A stretch of 64,000 nucleotides of DNA from Actinomycetospora lutea (GTDB lineage Bacteria > Actinomycetota > Actinomycetes > Mycobacteriales > Pseudonocardiaceae), in assembly GCF_028737205.1 (NCBI RefSeq), contig NZ_JAQZAL010000003.1, forward strand, positions 248,001 to 312,000. The letters are read 5' to 3'. The position numbers and the translations under genes were made by a program. How positions within the stretch are numbered: the stretch's first letter is position 1; each line of letters starts with the position of its first letter. The notes below the pieces were generated by a model. The model had not been told where the DNA came from. It saw only the letters and a program-made list of their open reading frames with translations, and searched no databases. Positions 40,170 through 49,234 of the stretch are shown in pieces.

Positions 40170-41005
40170 TCTCGTACGCGCACGAGGGCAACGGCGTCCC
40201 GGTGGTCTGCCTGCACGGCTGGCCCGGCGCCGCGTCCGACTACCGCGCCCTGCTGCCGCTGCTCGAGCGCGACGCCCAGGTCGTCGTCCCGGATCTGCTC
40301 GGCTTCGGCGCCTCCTTCCGCCCCGGGGACGTCGACCGTCCGGCCACCGACTTCGGCCGGGACGCGCAGGGCGCCGCCGTGCTCGAGCTGATGGACCACC
40401 TCGGGTTCGACGACGCGGTCCTGGTCGGCTACGACGTGGGGTCGACGACCGCGACGCACCTCGCCCGGACGGCGCCCGAGCGGGTGCGCGCGCTGGTGCT
40501 GGGCAACGCGATCCACCCCGGGGCCGCGGCGGCCTCGCTCGACGACGACCACCGCGCCGAGTTCTGGTACCAGGACTTCCACCAGCTCGAGCTCGTCGAG
40601 AACCTGGTCGACGGGTCGGCGGCGAACGTCCGGGCGTACCTCGAGCACTTCTGGTCGCACTGGGGCGCCCGGGGGATCGCGGCGCGAGAGGGGGTCACCG
40701 ACGAGCTCGTGGAGGCCTACGCGCGGCCGGGGGCGTTCACGGTGTCGGTGAACTGGTACCGCGCGGGCTCGGCGACCCTGCGCACGGCGCTCGCGCTGCG
40801 CGGCAAGGACCCGCCGGCGCCGGTCACCGTGCCGACCACCGTGCTCTGGGGCGACCGGGACCCGCTGTTCCCGCCGCGGCTCGCCGAGGGCCTGGACCGC
40901 GCGTACACCGACCTGCGCGGCGTGCACCACCTCGAGGACGTGGGCCACTTCGTGCCGCTGGAGGCGGCGAACGAGGTCGCGGCGGCGGTCCGGGCGTTCC
41001 TGTAG
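40166..41005 (+). CDS. Alpha/beta hydrolase, epoxide hydrolase/haloalkane dehalogenase-like
   Basis: A 279-residue hydrolase. HGWPG (oxyanion motif) is at 17-21; the nucleophile elbow is GYDVGS, an aspartate as in epoxide hydrolases and haloalkane dehalogenases rather than a serine. The acid is in VLWGDRDPLFP and the base in LEDVGHFVPLEA. Asp nucleophile and the cap residues favour epoxide hydrolase; substrate unknown. GTG start overlaps the methyltransferase stop. Confidence 0.85.
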   Translation: MISYAHEGNGVPVVCLHGWPGAASDYRALLPLLERDAQVVVPDLLGFGASFRPGDVDRPATDFGRDAQGAAVLELMDHLGFDDAVLVGYDVGSTTATHLARTAPERVRALVLGNAIHPGAAAASLDDDHRAEFWYQDFHQLELVENLVDGSAANVRAYLEHFWSHWGARGIAAREGVTDELVEAYARPGAFTVSVNWYRAGSATLRTALALRGKDPPAPVTVPTTVLWGDRDPLFPPRLAEGLDRAYTDLRGVHHLEDVGHFVPLEAANEVAAAVRAFL

Positions 41006-41063
41006 AGGTCGGCCCTCGTATCGTCAGGGACGACAGCGAGAGCGCGTTGCCCGCAACGACCCC

Positions 41064-41137
41064 ACCGGCGTACTCCAACGGGCAGAGAGGGCGGCTTTAG
41101 GTGCCGCACAGTGCGGGTTCGAATCCCGTCGCCGGTA
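41064..41137 (+). tRNA. Class I tRNA with UAG anticodon (nominally Leu)
   Basis: A 74-base cloverleaf: acceptor ACCGGCG/CGCCGGT, D-stem CTC/GAG, anticodon stem GCGGC/GCCGC with loop TTTAGGT, T-arm GCGGG-TTCGAAT-CCCGT. The loop and anticodon UAG are those of tRNA-Leu, but the variable region is only 5 bases (ACAGT) where Leu tRNAs have a long extra arm, and three bases instead of one separate the D and anticodon stems. It may be an atypical Leu tRNA, a specialised tRNA, or decaying. It lies 4 bases from the end of bcp. Confidence 0.75.
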
Positions 41138-41141
41138 CTCC

Positions 41142-41615
41142 CTACAGCGTCAGGTCGCGCAGCAGCCGGCCCACGTGGCCGGTGGCCTTCACGCCGTACT
41201 GCGCTTCCTCGATGTTCCCGTCGGCGTCGACGAGGAACGTCGATCGGATCACACCGGTCGTGGTCTTCCCGTACATCGTCTTCTCGCCCCAGGCGCCCCA
41301 CGCCTGCATGACCGACTTGTCCGGGTCGGAGAGCAGCGGGAAGGTCAGGCCCTCCTTGTCGCGGAACTTCGCGAGCTTCTCCGGCTTGTCCGGCGAGATC
41401 CCCAGGACGGTGACGTCGGCGTCGTTGAACGTCGCCAGGTTGTCCCGGAAGTCGCAGGCCTCCTTGGTGCACCCCGGGGTCATCGCGGCGGGGTAGAAGT
41501 ACACGAGGACACGGTGTCCGCGGTGGTCCGCGAGCGACACCGTCTCCCCCTGATCGGAGGTCAGCGAGAAGTCCGGCGCGGGTTGACCGGGGGCCAGGCG
41601 GGTATCGGCGGTCAC
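41142..41615 (-). CDS. bcp: Thioredoxin-dependent thiol peroxidase (BCP/PrxQ)
   Basis: A 157-residue peroxiredoxin of the BCP subfamily, reducing peroxides with thioredoxin. Peroxidatic Cys49 in TPGCTKEACDF and resolving Cys54, the usual five-residue spacing; PAAMTPGCT keeps the active-site Pro and Thr. GTG start. Divergent from the DUF3618 gene, matching Rv2521-Rv2520c. Confidence 0.95.
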   Translation of the reverse strand: MTADTRLAPGQPAPDFSLTSDQGETVSLADHRGHRVLVYFYPAAMTPGCTKEACDFRDNLATFNDADVTVLGISPDKPEKLAKFRDKEGLTFPLLSDPDKSVMQAWGAWGEKTMYGKTTTGVIRSTFLVDADGNIEEAQYGVKATGHVGRLLRDLTL

Positions 41616-41699
41616 GGGCGGGCAGGATAGCCGCCGACCACCGGCCGGTCGCGAACAGAGCGACGGTCAGCGCGACCGACGACCACACGGGGAGGTGCC

Positions 41700-41921
41700 G
41701 TGGCACGGGACACGGACGCCATCGAGAAGGAGATCCAGCAGGCGCGCGAGGCGCTCGCCGGAGCGCTCGACGAGCTGTCGGAGCGGGCGAACCCGCAGCG
41801 GCTCTCGGAGCAGGGCAAGGAGATGGCCGCGCAGAAGTGGGCCGACCCCCGCGTCAAGTACGCGGTCTACGCCGCCGGCGCGCTCGTGGGGCTGATCATT
41901 CTGCGGAAGCTCTTCAGGTAG
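41700..41921 (+). CDS. DUF3618 small membrane protein
   Basis: A 73-residue protein: an N-terminal amphipathic helix (DTDAIEKEIQQAREALAGALDELSE, ERAN) followed by a single C-terminal span (YAVYAAGALVGLIILRKLF). This is the DUF3618 pattern, found beside bcp in mycobacteria. It resembles ElaB/YqjD-like membrane-anchored helices; function unknown. GTG start with GGAGG a few bases upstream. Confidence 0.85.
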   Translation: MARDTDAIEKEIQQAREALAGALDELSERANPQRLSEQGKEMAAQKWADPRVKYAVYAAGALVGLIILRKLFR

Positions 41922-41938
41922 CGGGGTCCGCGCCCCAC

Positions 41939-41966
41939 GGTCGAGCTCCCGCTGCGCTCCGTCTCC
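41939..41966 (-). repeat. Dispersed repeat B, rearranged copy
   Basis: On the plus strand it begins GGTCGAGCTCC and ends GTCTCCC exactly as repeat B does, but the central ten bases are permuted. It lies between the DUF3618 stop and the acyl-CoA synthetase start. Confidence 0.5.
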
Positions 41967-42027
41967 CTGCGCCGGTGGCGAGGTGGTAGAACCGCCTCGC
42001 CATCGGCGTACGGAAGGGGTCACCGCA

Positions 42028-43767
42028 GTGCCCGAGCTCAGCAAGGCCGCGACGGAGTTCCGACGGGCGCGGGACGAGCTGCTCGAACGACGGACCGACT
42101 ACGACGCGGCCCTGCGCGACTTCCGCTGGCCGCAGCTCGACGAGTTCAACTGGGCCCTCGAGCACTTCGACGCCATCGGCTCCGAACCCGGCACCGCGCA
42201 GCGCCCCGCGCTGTGGATCGTCGAGGAGGACGGTCGCGAGACCCGGTACTCCTTCGCCGACATGAGCGAGCGGTCCAACCGCGTCGCCAACTGGCTGCGG
42301 GCGCAGGGCGTGCAGCGCGGCGACCGGATCATCCTCATGCTCGCCAACCAGGTGGAGCTGTGGGAGACGATCCTCGCGGCGATGAAGCTCGGCGCGATCC
42401 TCATCCCGTCGACGCCGATGCTCGGGCCCGCCGACCTGCGCGACCGCATCGACCGCGGCAACGCGCGCCACGTCGTGGTCCGCGACGCCGACGTCGACAA
42501 GTTCGACGACGTGCCCGGCGACTACACCCGGATCGCCGTCGGCGACCGCATCACCGAGCCCTGGCTCGACTTCGCCGGCGCGTACGACGCCCCCGCCGAG
42601 TTCACCGCGGACGGGCCCACCAAGGGCAGCGACACCCTGCTCCTGTACTTCACCTCGGGCACGACGGCGAAGCCCAAGCTCGTCGAGCACACGCACACGA
42701 GCTACCCCGTCGGGCACCTCTCGACGATGTACTGGATCGGCCTGCAGCCCGGTGACGTGCACCTGAACGTCGCCTCGCCGGGCTGGGCCAAGCACGCGTG
42801 GTCGAACGTGTTCGCGCCGTGGATCGCCGAGGCGACGATCTTCATCTACAACTACACGAAGTTCGACGCCGACAAGCTGCTCGACGTCATGGTGGAGAAG
42901 GGCGTCAGCACCTTCTGCGCGCCGCCCACGGTGTGGCGGATGCTCATCCAGGCCGACCTCACGCGCGTGCAGGTGCCGGTGCGCGAGCTCGTGGGCGCCG
43001 GCGAGCCGCTGAACCCCGAGGTCATCGAGCAGGTCCGCGAGTCGTGGGGCATGACCATCCGCGACGGCTTCGGGCAGACCGAGTCGACGCTGCAGATCGG
43101 CAACCCGCCCGGCCAGCCGGTGAAGGACGGCTCGATGGGTCGCCCGCTGCCGGGCTACCCGATCGTGCTGGTCGACCCGGTCACCGGCGAGCGCGGCGAC
43201 GAGGGCGAGATCTGCATCGACCTCCAGGACGGCGCGGTCGGCCGGCCGCTCGGCCTCATGGTCGGCTACAAGGACGACCCGGAGCGCAACGACGAGGTCA
43301 TGCGCGGCGGGGTGTACCACACCGGCGACGTCGGCTCGCGCGACGAGGACGGCTACATCACCTACATCGGCCGCTCCGACGACGTGTTCAAGGCGTCGGA
43401 CTACCGCATCAGCCCGTTCGAGCTCGAGAGCGTGCTGATCGAGCACGAGGCGGTCGCCGAGGCCGCGGTCGTGCCGTCGCCGGACCCGCTGCGCCTGGCC
43501 GTGCCGAAGGCCTACGTCGTGCTGTCGTCGCGGTACGAGCCCTCGCGCGACACGGCGCTGGCGATCCTGCGCCACGCCCGCGAGAACCTGCCGGCCTACA
43601 AGCGGGTGCGGCGCCTCGAGTTCTACGAGCTGCCCAAGACGATCTCCGGGAAGATCCGTCGGGTCGAGCTGCGGGACCGCGAGGACGAGCTGCGCCCCGG
43701 CCCGTCGTCCGACGCCGCCCCCGAGGGCGAGTTCCGCGACGAGGACTTCCCGGAGCTGCGCCAGTGA
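42028..43767 (+). CDS. AMP-dependent acyl-CoA synthetase (medium-chain/acetyl-CoA synthetase-like)
   Basis: A 579-residue adenylate-forming ligase. P-loop YFTSGTTAKPKLVEHTH (about 206-222), adenine-binding DGFGQTESTL (about 348-357), YHTGDVGSRDEDGYITYIGR (about 430-449), and the catalytic Lys in PKTISGKIRRVEL. The pattern and length fit the MACS family, which activates medium-chain or aromatic acids. GTG start with GGAAGGGG 8 bases upstream. A thioesterase gene follows 34 bases later. Confidence 0.92.
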   Translation: MPELSKAATEFRRARDELLERRTDYDAALRDFRWPQLDEFNWALEHFDAIGSEPGTAQRPALWIVEEDGRETRYSFADMSERSNRVANWLRAQGVQRGDRIILMLANQVELWETILAAMKLGAILIPSTPMLGPADLRDRIDRGNARHVVVRDADVDKFDDVPGDYTRIAVGDRITEPWLDFAGAYDAPAEFTADGPTKGSDTLLLYFTSGTTAKPKLVEHTHTSYPVGHLSTMYWIGLQPGDVHLNVASPGWAKHAWSNVFAPWIAEATIFIYNYTKFDADKLLDVMVEKGVSTFCAPPTVWRMLIQADLTRVQVPVRELVGAGEPLNPEVIEQVRESWGMTIRDGFGQTESTLQIGNPPGQPVKDGSMGRPLPGYPIVLVDPVTGERGDEGEICIDLQDGAVGRPLGLMVGYKDDPERNDEVMRGGVYHTGDVGSRDEDGYITYIGRSDDVFKASDYRISPFELESVLIEHEAVAEAAVVPSPDPLRLAVPKAYVVLSSRYEPSRDTALAILRHARENLPAYKRVRRLEFYELPKTISGKIRRVELRDREDELRPGPSSDAAPEGEFRDEDFPELRQ

Positions 43768-43771
43768 CACC

Positions 43772-43799
43772 GGGAGACGCAGCGGAGCGGAGCTCGACC
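43772..43799 (+). repeat. Dispersed repeat B, intergenic copy
   Basis: Identical over 28 bases to the copy in fadE (6940-6967). It fills the gap between the acyl-CoA synthetase and the thioesterase and ends 2 bases before the thioesterase ATG, providing its purine-rich leader (AGCGGAGCGGAG). Confidence 0.7.
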
Positions 43800-43801
43800 C
43801 G

Positions 43802-44215
43802 ATGACTTACGCGTTCCCGATCGTGCCGCGGTACGCGGAGGTCGACCAGCAGGGCGTCGTGTTCAACGGCCACTACCTGACGTGGTTCGACGAGGCCTTC
43901 ACCGGCTTCCTCGACCACGTCGGGCTGTCCTACCCCGACCTCATCGCCTCCGGCGTCGACGTCATGGTCGTGCACTCGGAGCTCGACTACGGCGGCTCGG
44001 TGCGGTGGCGCGACGACGCACGCGTCGAGGTCGAGTGCGAGCGGCAGGGGACGACCAGCTTCACGCTCGGGTTCACCGTCTACCGCTCCGCCGACGAGGT
44101 CGCCGTCACCGGCCGCAACGTGTACGTCGTCGTGGTCCAGGACCCGGAGACCAAGGCGTGGTCCAAGGCCCCCGGGATCCCGGAGAAGCTGTCGGCGGCG
44201 CTCTCGTCGGGGTGA
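43802..44215 (+). CDS. Acyl-CoA thioesterase (4HBT/YbgC family)
   Basis: A 137-residue hot-dog-fold protein. The active-site helix start VPRYAEVDQQGVVFNGHYLTWFDEAF (parts at residues 8-33) has the conserved Asp-x-x-Gly and N-x-x-Y of 4-hydroxybenzoyl-CoA thioesterases. It hydrolyses an acyl-CoA, plausibly the product of the synthetase just upstream. ATG start inside the end of a repeat B copy. Confidence 0.9.
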   Translation: MTYAFPIVPRYAEVDQQGVVFNGHYLTWFDEAFTGFLDHVGLSYPDLIASGVDVMVVHSELDYGGSVRWRDDARVEVECERQGTTSFTLGFTVYRSADEVAVTGRNVYVVVVQDPETKAWSKAPGIPEKLSAALSSG

Positions 44216-44231
44216 GGGCAGCCCCCGCGCG

Positions 44232-45494
44232 TCAGGTCGCCGACGTCCGCACGGCGAACGGCAGCACCGCCCCGCGGCGCAGGGCGTCGGCATCGATCGA
44301 CGTCAGCGCGGGGAAGCGGTCGAGGCGCGCGATCGCGCGCTCGACCGGGTCGTCGACGGGGTCGACGCGCCCGCTGAGGTAGGCCCACTCGTGCTCGTCG
44401 GAGCAGTACGGCAGCACGGCGGCGAAGACGTCGTCGAAGCGACGGGTCATGCGCGCGAGCGTGTCGTGGCGCCAGAGCGTGGGGCAGCCGGCCTGCGAGC
44501 AGACGACGCCGCCGGGGGCGAGGACCCCGGAGCACCGCCGCAGGAACTCCTCGCCGTAGAGGCGGGCGTGCTGGGCCGGGTCGGTGATCTCGACGGGCTC
44601 GTCGGGCAGGTCGACGATGACGACGTCCCACCGGTCGCCGCGGGCGGCGGCGTCGACGAGGAACTGCCAGCCGTCGGCGTAGTGCATGCGCACCGGACCG
44701 CGCCCGGCCTCGGCGTCGGCCAGCTCGTCGGGCGTGTAGCCGTAGGGGAGCAGCTCGGCGCACCGGCGGACGCACTCGGTGTCGATGTCGACGTGGTCGA
44801 CGCGCGCGGCGCCGGCGGCCACCGCGAGCTGGGACACGACGCCCTCCGAGGAACCGACCACCAGCACCGACTCCAGACGGTCGGCCAGCAGCATCGGGGG
44901 CACGGCGAGCGCCTCGTGGTAGACGAGCTGGCTCGCCTCGGTGGACTGCCGCTCGCCGTCGCAGAACAGCGTGATCCCCTGGGCCGTGCGGGCGACCATC
45001 ATGTCCTGCCACTGCGTGCGGCCGCGAAAGAGCACCTCGTCGAGACGCCAGCGCCGGCGCATGCCCGCGGCGAGCGGCTCGTCGACCTCACGCCCGCCGG
45101 CGGCCGGGGCCAGCCCGGCGCCGCGCGCCACGACCTGCGCGCGCACCTCGCTCGCGCCCAGCTCGCGGCCGAGGGCGTCGACCACGAGCTCGGGATCGGC
45201 CTGGATGCCGCAGGTGAACACGTCCACGAACGCCGCCGAGGCCTCGGGGTAGGCGTGCACCGAGGCGTGCGACTCGGCGAGCAGCGCCAGGACCGTCGTG
45301 CCCTGCGGCTCGAACCGGTGCGCGACGACGTCGAGGACGGTCGCGCCGCCGGCGTCGAGCGCGCGGCGCAGGCCGTCGCCGATCCGCTGCTCGTCGCCGA
45401 GCACGGCGGGGTCGACGCCGCGCAGTTCGGCGAGCACGTGGCGTCCGGCGAACGTCGCGGGCTTAGTGCTGGCTGGTGTGGTGGTCAATTCCAC
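44232..45494 (-). CDS. Fused S-adenosylmethionine decarboxylase / spermidine synthase
   Basis: A 420-residue fusion. Residues 1-130 are SpeD: cleavage motif LLAESHASVHAYPE with pyruvoyl Ser75, and DVFTCG (Cys95). Residues 145-420 are SpeE: YHEALAVPPMLL, VLVVGSSEGVVSQL (SAM motif), HVDIDTECVRRC and VVIVDLPDEP (catalytic Asp). One chain thus makes decarboxylated SAM and uses it to convert putrescine to spermidine. It overlaps the ODC-like stop by 32 bases; TTG at 45488 with GGAGG 9 bases upstream may be the true start instead of GTG at 45494. Confidence 0.92.
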   Translation of the reverse strand: MELTTTPASTKPATFAGRHVLAELRGVDPAVLGDEQRIGDGLRRALDAGGATVLDVVAHRFEPQGTTVLALLAESHASVHAYPEASAAFVDVFTCGIQADPELVVDALGRELGASEVRAQVVARGAGLAPAAGGREVDEPLAAGMRRRWRLDEVLFRGRTQWQDMMVARTAQGITLFCDGERQSTEASQLVYHEALAVPPMLLADRLESVLVVGSSEGVVSQLAVAAGAARVDHVDIDTECVRRCAELLPYGYTPDELADAEAGRGPVRMHYADGWQFLVDAAARGDRWDVVIVDLPDEPVEITDPAQHARLYGEEFLRRCSGVLAPGGVVCSQAGCPTLWRHDTLARMTRRFDDVFAAVLPYCSDEHEWAYLSGRVDPVDDPVERAIARLDRFPALTSIDADALRRGAVLPFAVRTSAT

Positions 45495-46629
45495 CTTCCT
45501 CCGGGGTCTCGATCGTGGCGTGGGTCGCGATGGGGTCGTGCCGGACGTGGGTCGGCAGGGGCGGCAGGCCGTTGAAGCCCACCGAGGCGTAGCTGGAGGT
45601 GTAGGCGCCGGCGCCGAGGAACTCGACGACGTCGCCCGGCCCGAGGTCGAGCGGGAGGCGGACGTCGGCGTCGCGGTAGAGGACGTCGTCGCCGTCGCAG
45701 GTCGGTCCGGCGAGCACGACCGGTCCGGTTTCCCCGCCGCGGCCGGGCGTACGCAGGCGGTAGACGATCATCTCTCCCTCGGTCTCGGCGAGGCCCTGGT
45801 AGCGGCCCACGTCGAGGTAGACCCAGCGCCGCCCGGCGCGCTGCGCGACGAGGACGACCTCGGCGCGCAGCACCCCCGCGTCGGCGACGAGGGCCCGGCC
45901 GGGCTCGGCGTACGGGCGTGGGCGCCACCGGCCGGCGTGCCGGGCGAGGGCGTCGCGGATCGCCGCGGCGCACGCGTCGACGTCGGGGGTGAGCCCGCCG
46001 GCGTGGGTGGTGGGGAACCCGCCGCCCAGGTTCAGCTCGCGCGGGGCGTGGTCGCCGAGGCGGGCGGCCACGCGGGCCGAGGCGTCGATGGCGCGGGTCC
46101 AGGCGCTCGGCTCGCGCTGCTGGGAGCCGACGTGGAACCCGATGCCCGCGGCGTCGAGGCCGGCGGCGCGCGCCCGCTCGAGCAGCGCGACGGCCTCGTC
46201 CTCGGTGGCGCCGAACTTGCCGGCGAACGGGGTCGCCGACCCGTCGTCGCCGGCGGCGAGCCGGACCCCGACGGTGGCGCCCGGGACCTCGCGCGCGAGG
46301 AGGTCGACGTCGGCGGGGGAATCGGTGGTGAAGCGCGTGACGCCCGCGGCCCGGGCGGCGCGGACGTCGGTGACCTTCTTCACCGGGTTGCCCCAGGACA
46401 GCCCGGCGGGGCGGGCGCCGGCGAGCAGGCAGAGGTCGAGCTCCCCGACGCTGGCGAGGTCGAACGAGGCGCCCTCGGCGACGAGGAGGGCGAGGACGTC
46501 GGGGTGCGGGTTGGCCTTCACCGCGTAGCAGAGCTCGACGCCGGGCAGGGCGGTGCGCATCGTGCGATAGGCGTGGCGTACCGCGGCCAGGTCGAGCTCG
46601 AGGTGGGGGGATGCCCGGTCCGCGGTCAC
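45463..46629 (-). CDS. Ornithine/lysine decarboxylase-like PLP enzyme (fold III)
   Basis: A 388-residue alanine racemase-fold decarboxylase. PLP lysine K38 in CYAVKANPHP, IGFHVGSQ, GGGFPTTH, YAEPGRALVADAG, the substrate Cys in GPTCDGDDVLY (about 308-318) as in ornithine decarboxylases, and GAGAYTSSYASVGFNG at the end. GTG start. It precedes and overlaps the SpeD-SpeE fusion gene, so it most likely makes the putrescine used there. Diaminopimelate decarboxylase is unlikely because of the Cys-Asp-Gly motif. Confidence 0.92.
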   Translation of the reverse strand: MTADRASPHLELDLAAVRHAYRTMRTALPGVELCYAVKANPHPDVLALLVAEGASFDLASVGELDLCLLAGARPAGLSWGNPVKKVTDVRAARAAGVTRFTTDSPADVDLLAREVPGATVGVRLAAGDDGSATPFAGKFGATEDEAVALLERARAAGLDAAGIGFHVGSQQREPSAWTRAIDASARVAARLGDHAPRELNLGGGFPTTHAGGLTPDVDACAAAIRDALARHAGRWRPRPYAEPGRALVADAGVLRAEVVLVAQRAGRRWVYLDVGRYQGLAETEGEMIVYRLRTPGRGGETGPVVLAGPTCDGDDVLYRDADVRLPLDLGPGDVVEFLGAGAYTSSYASVGFNGLPPLPTHVRHDPIATHATIETPEEGGIDHHTSQH

Positions 46630-46789
46630 GGGGAGTGCGCCCTCACGCGCTCCATGGTGCCCGCCGATTTCTTCGCGGACACCACGAAACGGCTGACCCG
46701 GGACAGGGCGGCGGCGTACCGTACGGATCTCCGGGGCCGCTGGAGCCCGGGACCGCTGTCGGGGGCGGGCGTGTTGCGAAGGGGGTTGC

Positions 46790-48780
46790 ATGCCGTCCAC
46801 CTCGTCCCGAGGCTGGAACCCGGCACCGCGTCCGCGACCGTGGCCGTTCCGCACGCCGCGCAACATCGTGGTCACGAGCCTGTTCACGGTGGCGCTGGTG
46901 GCGGCGCTCTTCGGCATCGGGACCGCGGTCGTGCCGGGTGGCCCCCGGGACGACGCGGCGGGCCTGACCGGCAACGCGAGCGACGTGCCGACCACCTCCG
47001 ACGAGGTCGACGACTCCTCCGACGGCTCCCTGGGCTCGCGTGAGCCCACCGGCGACGACGCCGCCCAGGCCCTCCCGGACGCGCCCCGCACCGACGCGGC
47101 AGCGCCCGGCAGCGCCCTCCCCGACTCCCTCCCCGACGACGTCGCGCCGCCGCTGACGCCGATCCCGCTGCCCGGGTCGCGGGCGCTCGACCCCGCGCCG
47201 GCCGCACCCGGCGAGCCCGCCTTCCCCGGCTCGGAGGGCACGGCGGCGGCCCCGCCGGGCTTCGACGAGCTGGTCCCCGGCGTCGACCCGGTGCCGCTGC
47301 CCGGTGCCGGCGGCGCGCCCGCCCCCGCTCCGGCGGCCGACCCGGCGAGCCCGCCCGACACCCGGGGCCCCACGGATCCGGCCCGCACGGCGACCACCGA
47401 CGACGACCCGGGCCCGGTGCTCGACCTGCCGCTGCTGCCCGACCCGACGCGCGACGAACCCACCGGGTCGTCCGGTGGTCGCGGTGGTGGTGCCGGGAAC
47501 GGCGGCGGGGCCGCTCGCGACGACGACGCGCCCGCGCGCGGCGGGGACGGCGGTGGCCTGCTGCCCGATCTCCTGCCCGGCGGTGGCAACGGCGGCGGCA
47601 ACGGCGGCGGTGGCGACGGGGGCGGCGTCGACGGCGGTGCCGGACGGGGCGGCGACGGCGGTGCCGGACGGGATGGCGACGCCGACCGGGCGGAGAGGCC
47701 GCACCCGCACGCGGTCGCGACGCCGATCGGGGCGGTGCCGGTGACAACGGCGGGGGCAACGGCGGCGGCTATGGGCGTGAGGGCGGGCGCGGCGGCGAGG
47801 GTGGGGGCGGTGGCGGGCTGCTCCCGGACCTCGTGCCCGGCGCGGCCGACGAGACACCCGCGCGTCGCACCGGCGAGGCGACCACCAGCGCTCCGCCGTC
47901 CACCGGGGGCCGGCCGACGCTCGAGCTGCCCACCGACTCCGCCACGCCCGAGGGCTGGCCCACCTACGGTGACCCCGACGGCCCGGGCGACATCCGCGAC
48001 GACACGGGGACCGAGACCGCACCCGGCGGCACCGCCCGGCGGACCCAGCCCACGCCCGAGGGCTGGCCGCTGCCGACCGACGCGACGGAGGTGTCCGACG
48101 AGGACCGGTCGGCGCCGGTGACCACCACCGACCCGTCCACCGGTGTCACCACCACCGTCGACCGCGAGGCGGGCACCACCACCACGGTCGACCCCACCAC
48201 CGGGGCGTCGCTGACCACCCGCAACCGGACCACCACGGCGCCCGACGGGTCCGTCGAGCGGCGCTCCGACGGCTCGGCACGGTCGACGTCGGCGCCCGAG
48301 GGAGACGCGACCGCGGAATCGACCCGGGCCCGGACGACCACGGGCTCCCCGGACGACGACGAGACGTCGACCCCTCGCTCGCGGACTCGCTCGGCCACCG
48401 CGTCCCCGTCGGCGGGGTCGACGGACTCCTCGTCGGACCCGAGCACCCGCCCGAGCGCACGGTCCAGCTCGAGCGCGGCGTCGGACGGCGACGACGAGAG
48501 CTCCGACCCGACCACGCGACGCTCGACCTCCCGGTCCACCGCGAGCAGCGACGACTCGGACTCCTCGTCGGGGAGCTCCGGCCCGACCTCGCGCCGCACC
48601 ACCGCCTCCGGCGACTCGGGCGAGTCGAACGTCGTCAACGAGTCGATCGGCAACGGCGACTCGTCCGGCTCCGCCGCGGTGGAGCCGCAGATGGCGATCC
48701 CGACGATGTCGCCGATGGATCCCCGGTTCTGGGCCTGGATCGCCACCACCGTGACGCGCACCCCCACCCCGGGCGGGTGA
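46790..48780 (+). pseudogene. Gly/Pro/Thr-rich membrane-anchored protein split by an apparent frameshift
   Basis: The first frame (from ATG 46790) gives a basic start, one membrane span (NIVVTSLFTVALVAALFGIG, 26-45) and acidic, Pro-rich then Gly-rich sequence (GGLLPDLLPGGGNGGG). Near 47680-47715 the Gly-rich pattern leaves this frame and goes on in the next one (GDNGGGNGGGYGREGG, GLLPDLVPGA), followed by two TPEGWP blocks, Thr/Ser-rich sequence and a C-terminus DPRFWAWIATTVTRTPTPGG that ends at 48780. Together about 660 residues of one surface protein. Either a one-base deletion or a sequencing error; a real -1 slip is less likely. Confidence 0.6.
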
Positions 48781-48805
48781 TCGCGGCGCGGGGCACCATC
48801 GCCGG

Positions 48806-49234
48806 ATGACCCCGACGCCAACCGTCACGCCCTCCGATCTGCGCGCCCGCGGCGAGGAGTTCGCGCAGTTCTGGCGTGACTACCGCGTCAGCACGATCAC
48901 GACCCTGCGCCGGGACGGGTCGCCGCACGTGGTGCCGGTGAACTGCACGCTGGACCTCGACACGGCCATCGCCCGGGTCCTGACCTCGGGGCACAGCGCC
49001 AAGGCCCGCCACGTGCGTCTGGGCGGCGAGGAGGGTGCGCGGGTGGCGCTCACCCAGGTCGACGGGCGACGGTGGTCGACGATCGAGGGGCTCGCGGTGG
49101 TGCGCGACGACCCGGCCTCGGTGGAGGACGGCGAGCGCCGCTACACCGAGCGCTACCACCCGCCGCGCGTCAATCCGGCCCGCGTGGTCCTGGAGATCGC
49201 GCTGACACGGGTGCTGGCCAGCCGCGGCCTCTGA
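48806..49234 (+). CDS. PPOX-class (F420-dependent type) oxidoreductase
   Basis: A 142-residue split-barrel flavin/F420-binding protein. Pattern VSTITTLRRDGSPHVVPVNCTLDLD (about 26-50), TSGHSAKARHVRLGGEEGARVALT and the ending PARVVLEIALTRV match actinobacterial PPOX-class F420-dependent enzymes, which reduce diverse ring compounds. ATG start. The 189 bases after it to 49423 are noncoding as far as I can see. Confidence 0.88.
   Translation: MTPTPTVTPSDLRARGEEFAQFWRDYRVSTITTLRRDGSPHVVPVNCTLDLDTAIARVLTSGHSAKARHVRLGGEEGARVALTQVDGRRWSTIEGLAVVRDDPASVEDGERRYTERYHPPRVNPARVVLEIALTRVLASRGL

Noticed and set aside
46630-48828. 1121-codon minus-strand open frame continuing upstream of the decarboxylase
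   Set aside because: Its N-terminal 700 codons are Arg/Gly/Pro-rich reading opposite a plausible plus-strand surface protein; only the decarboxylase part has family motifs.
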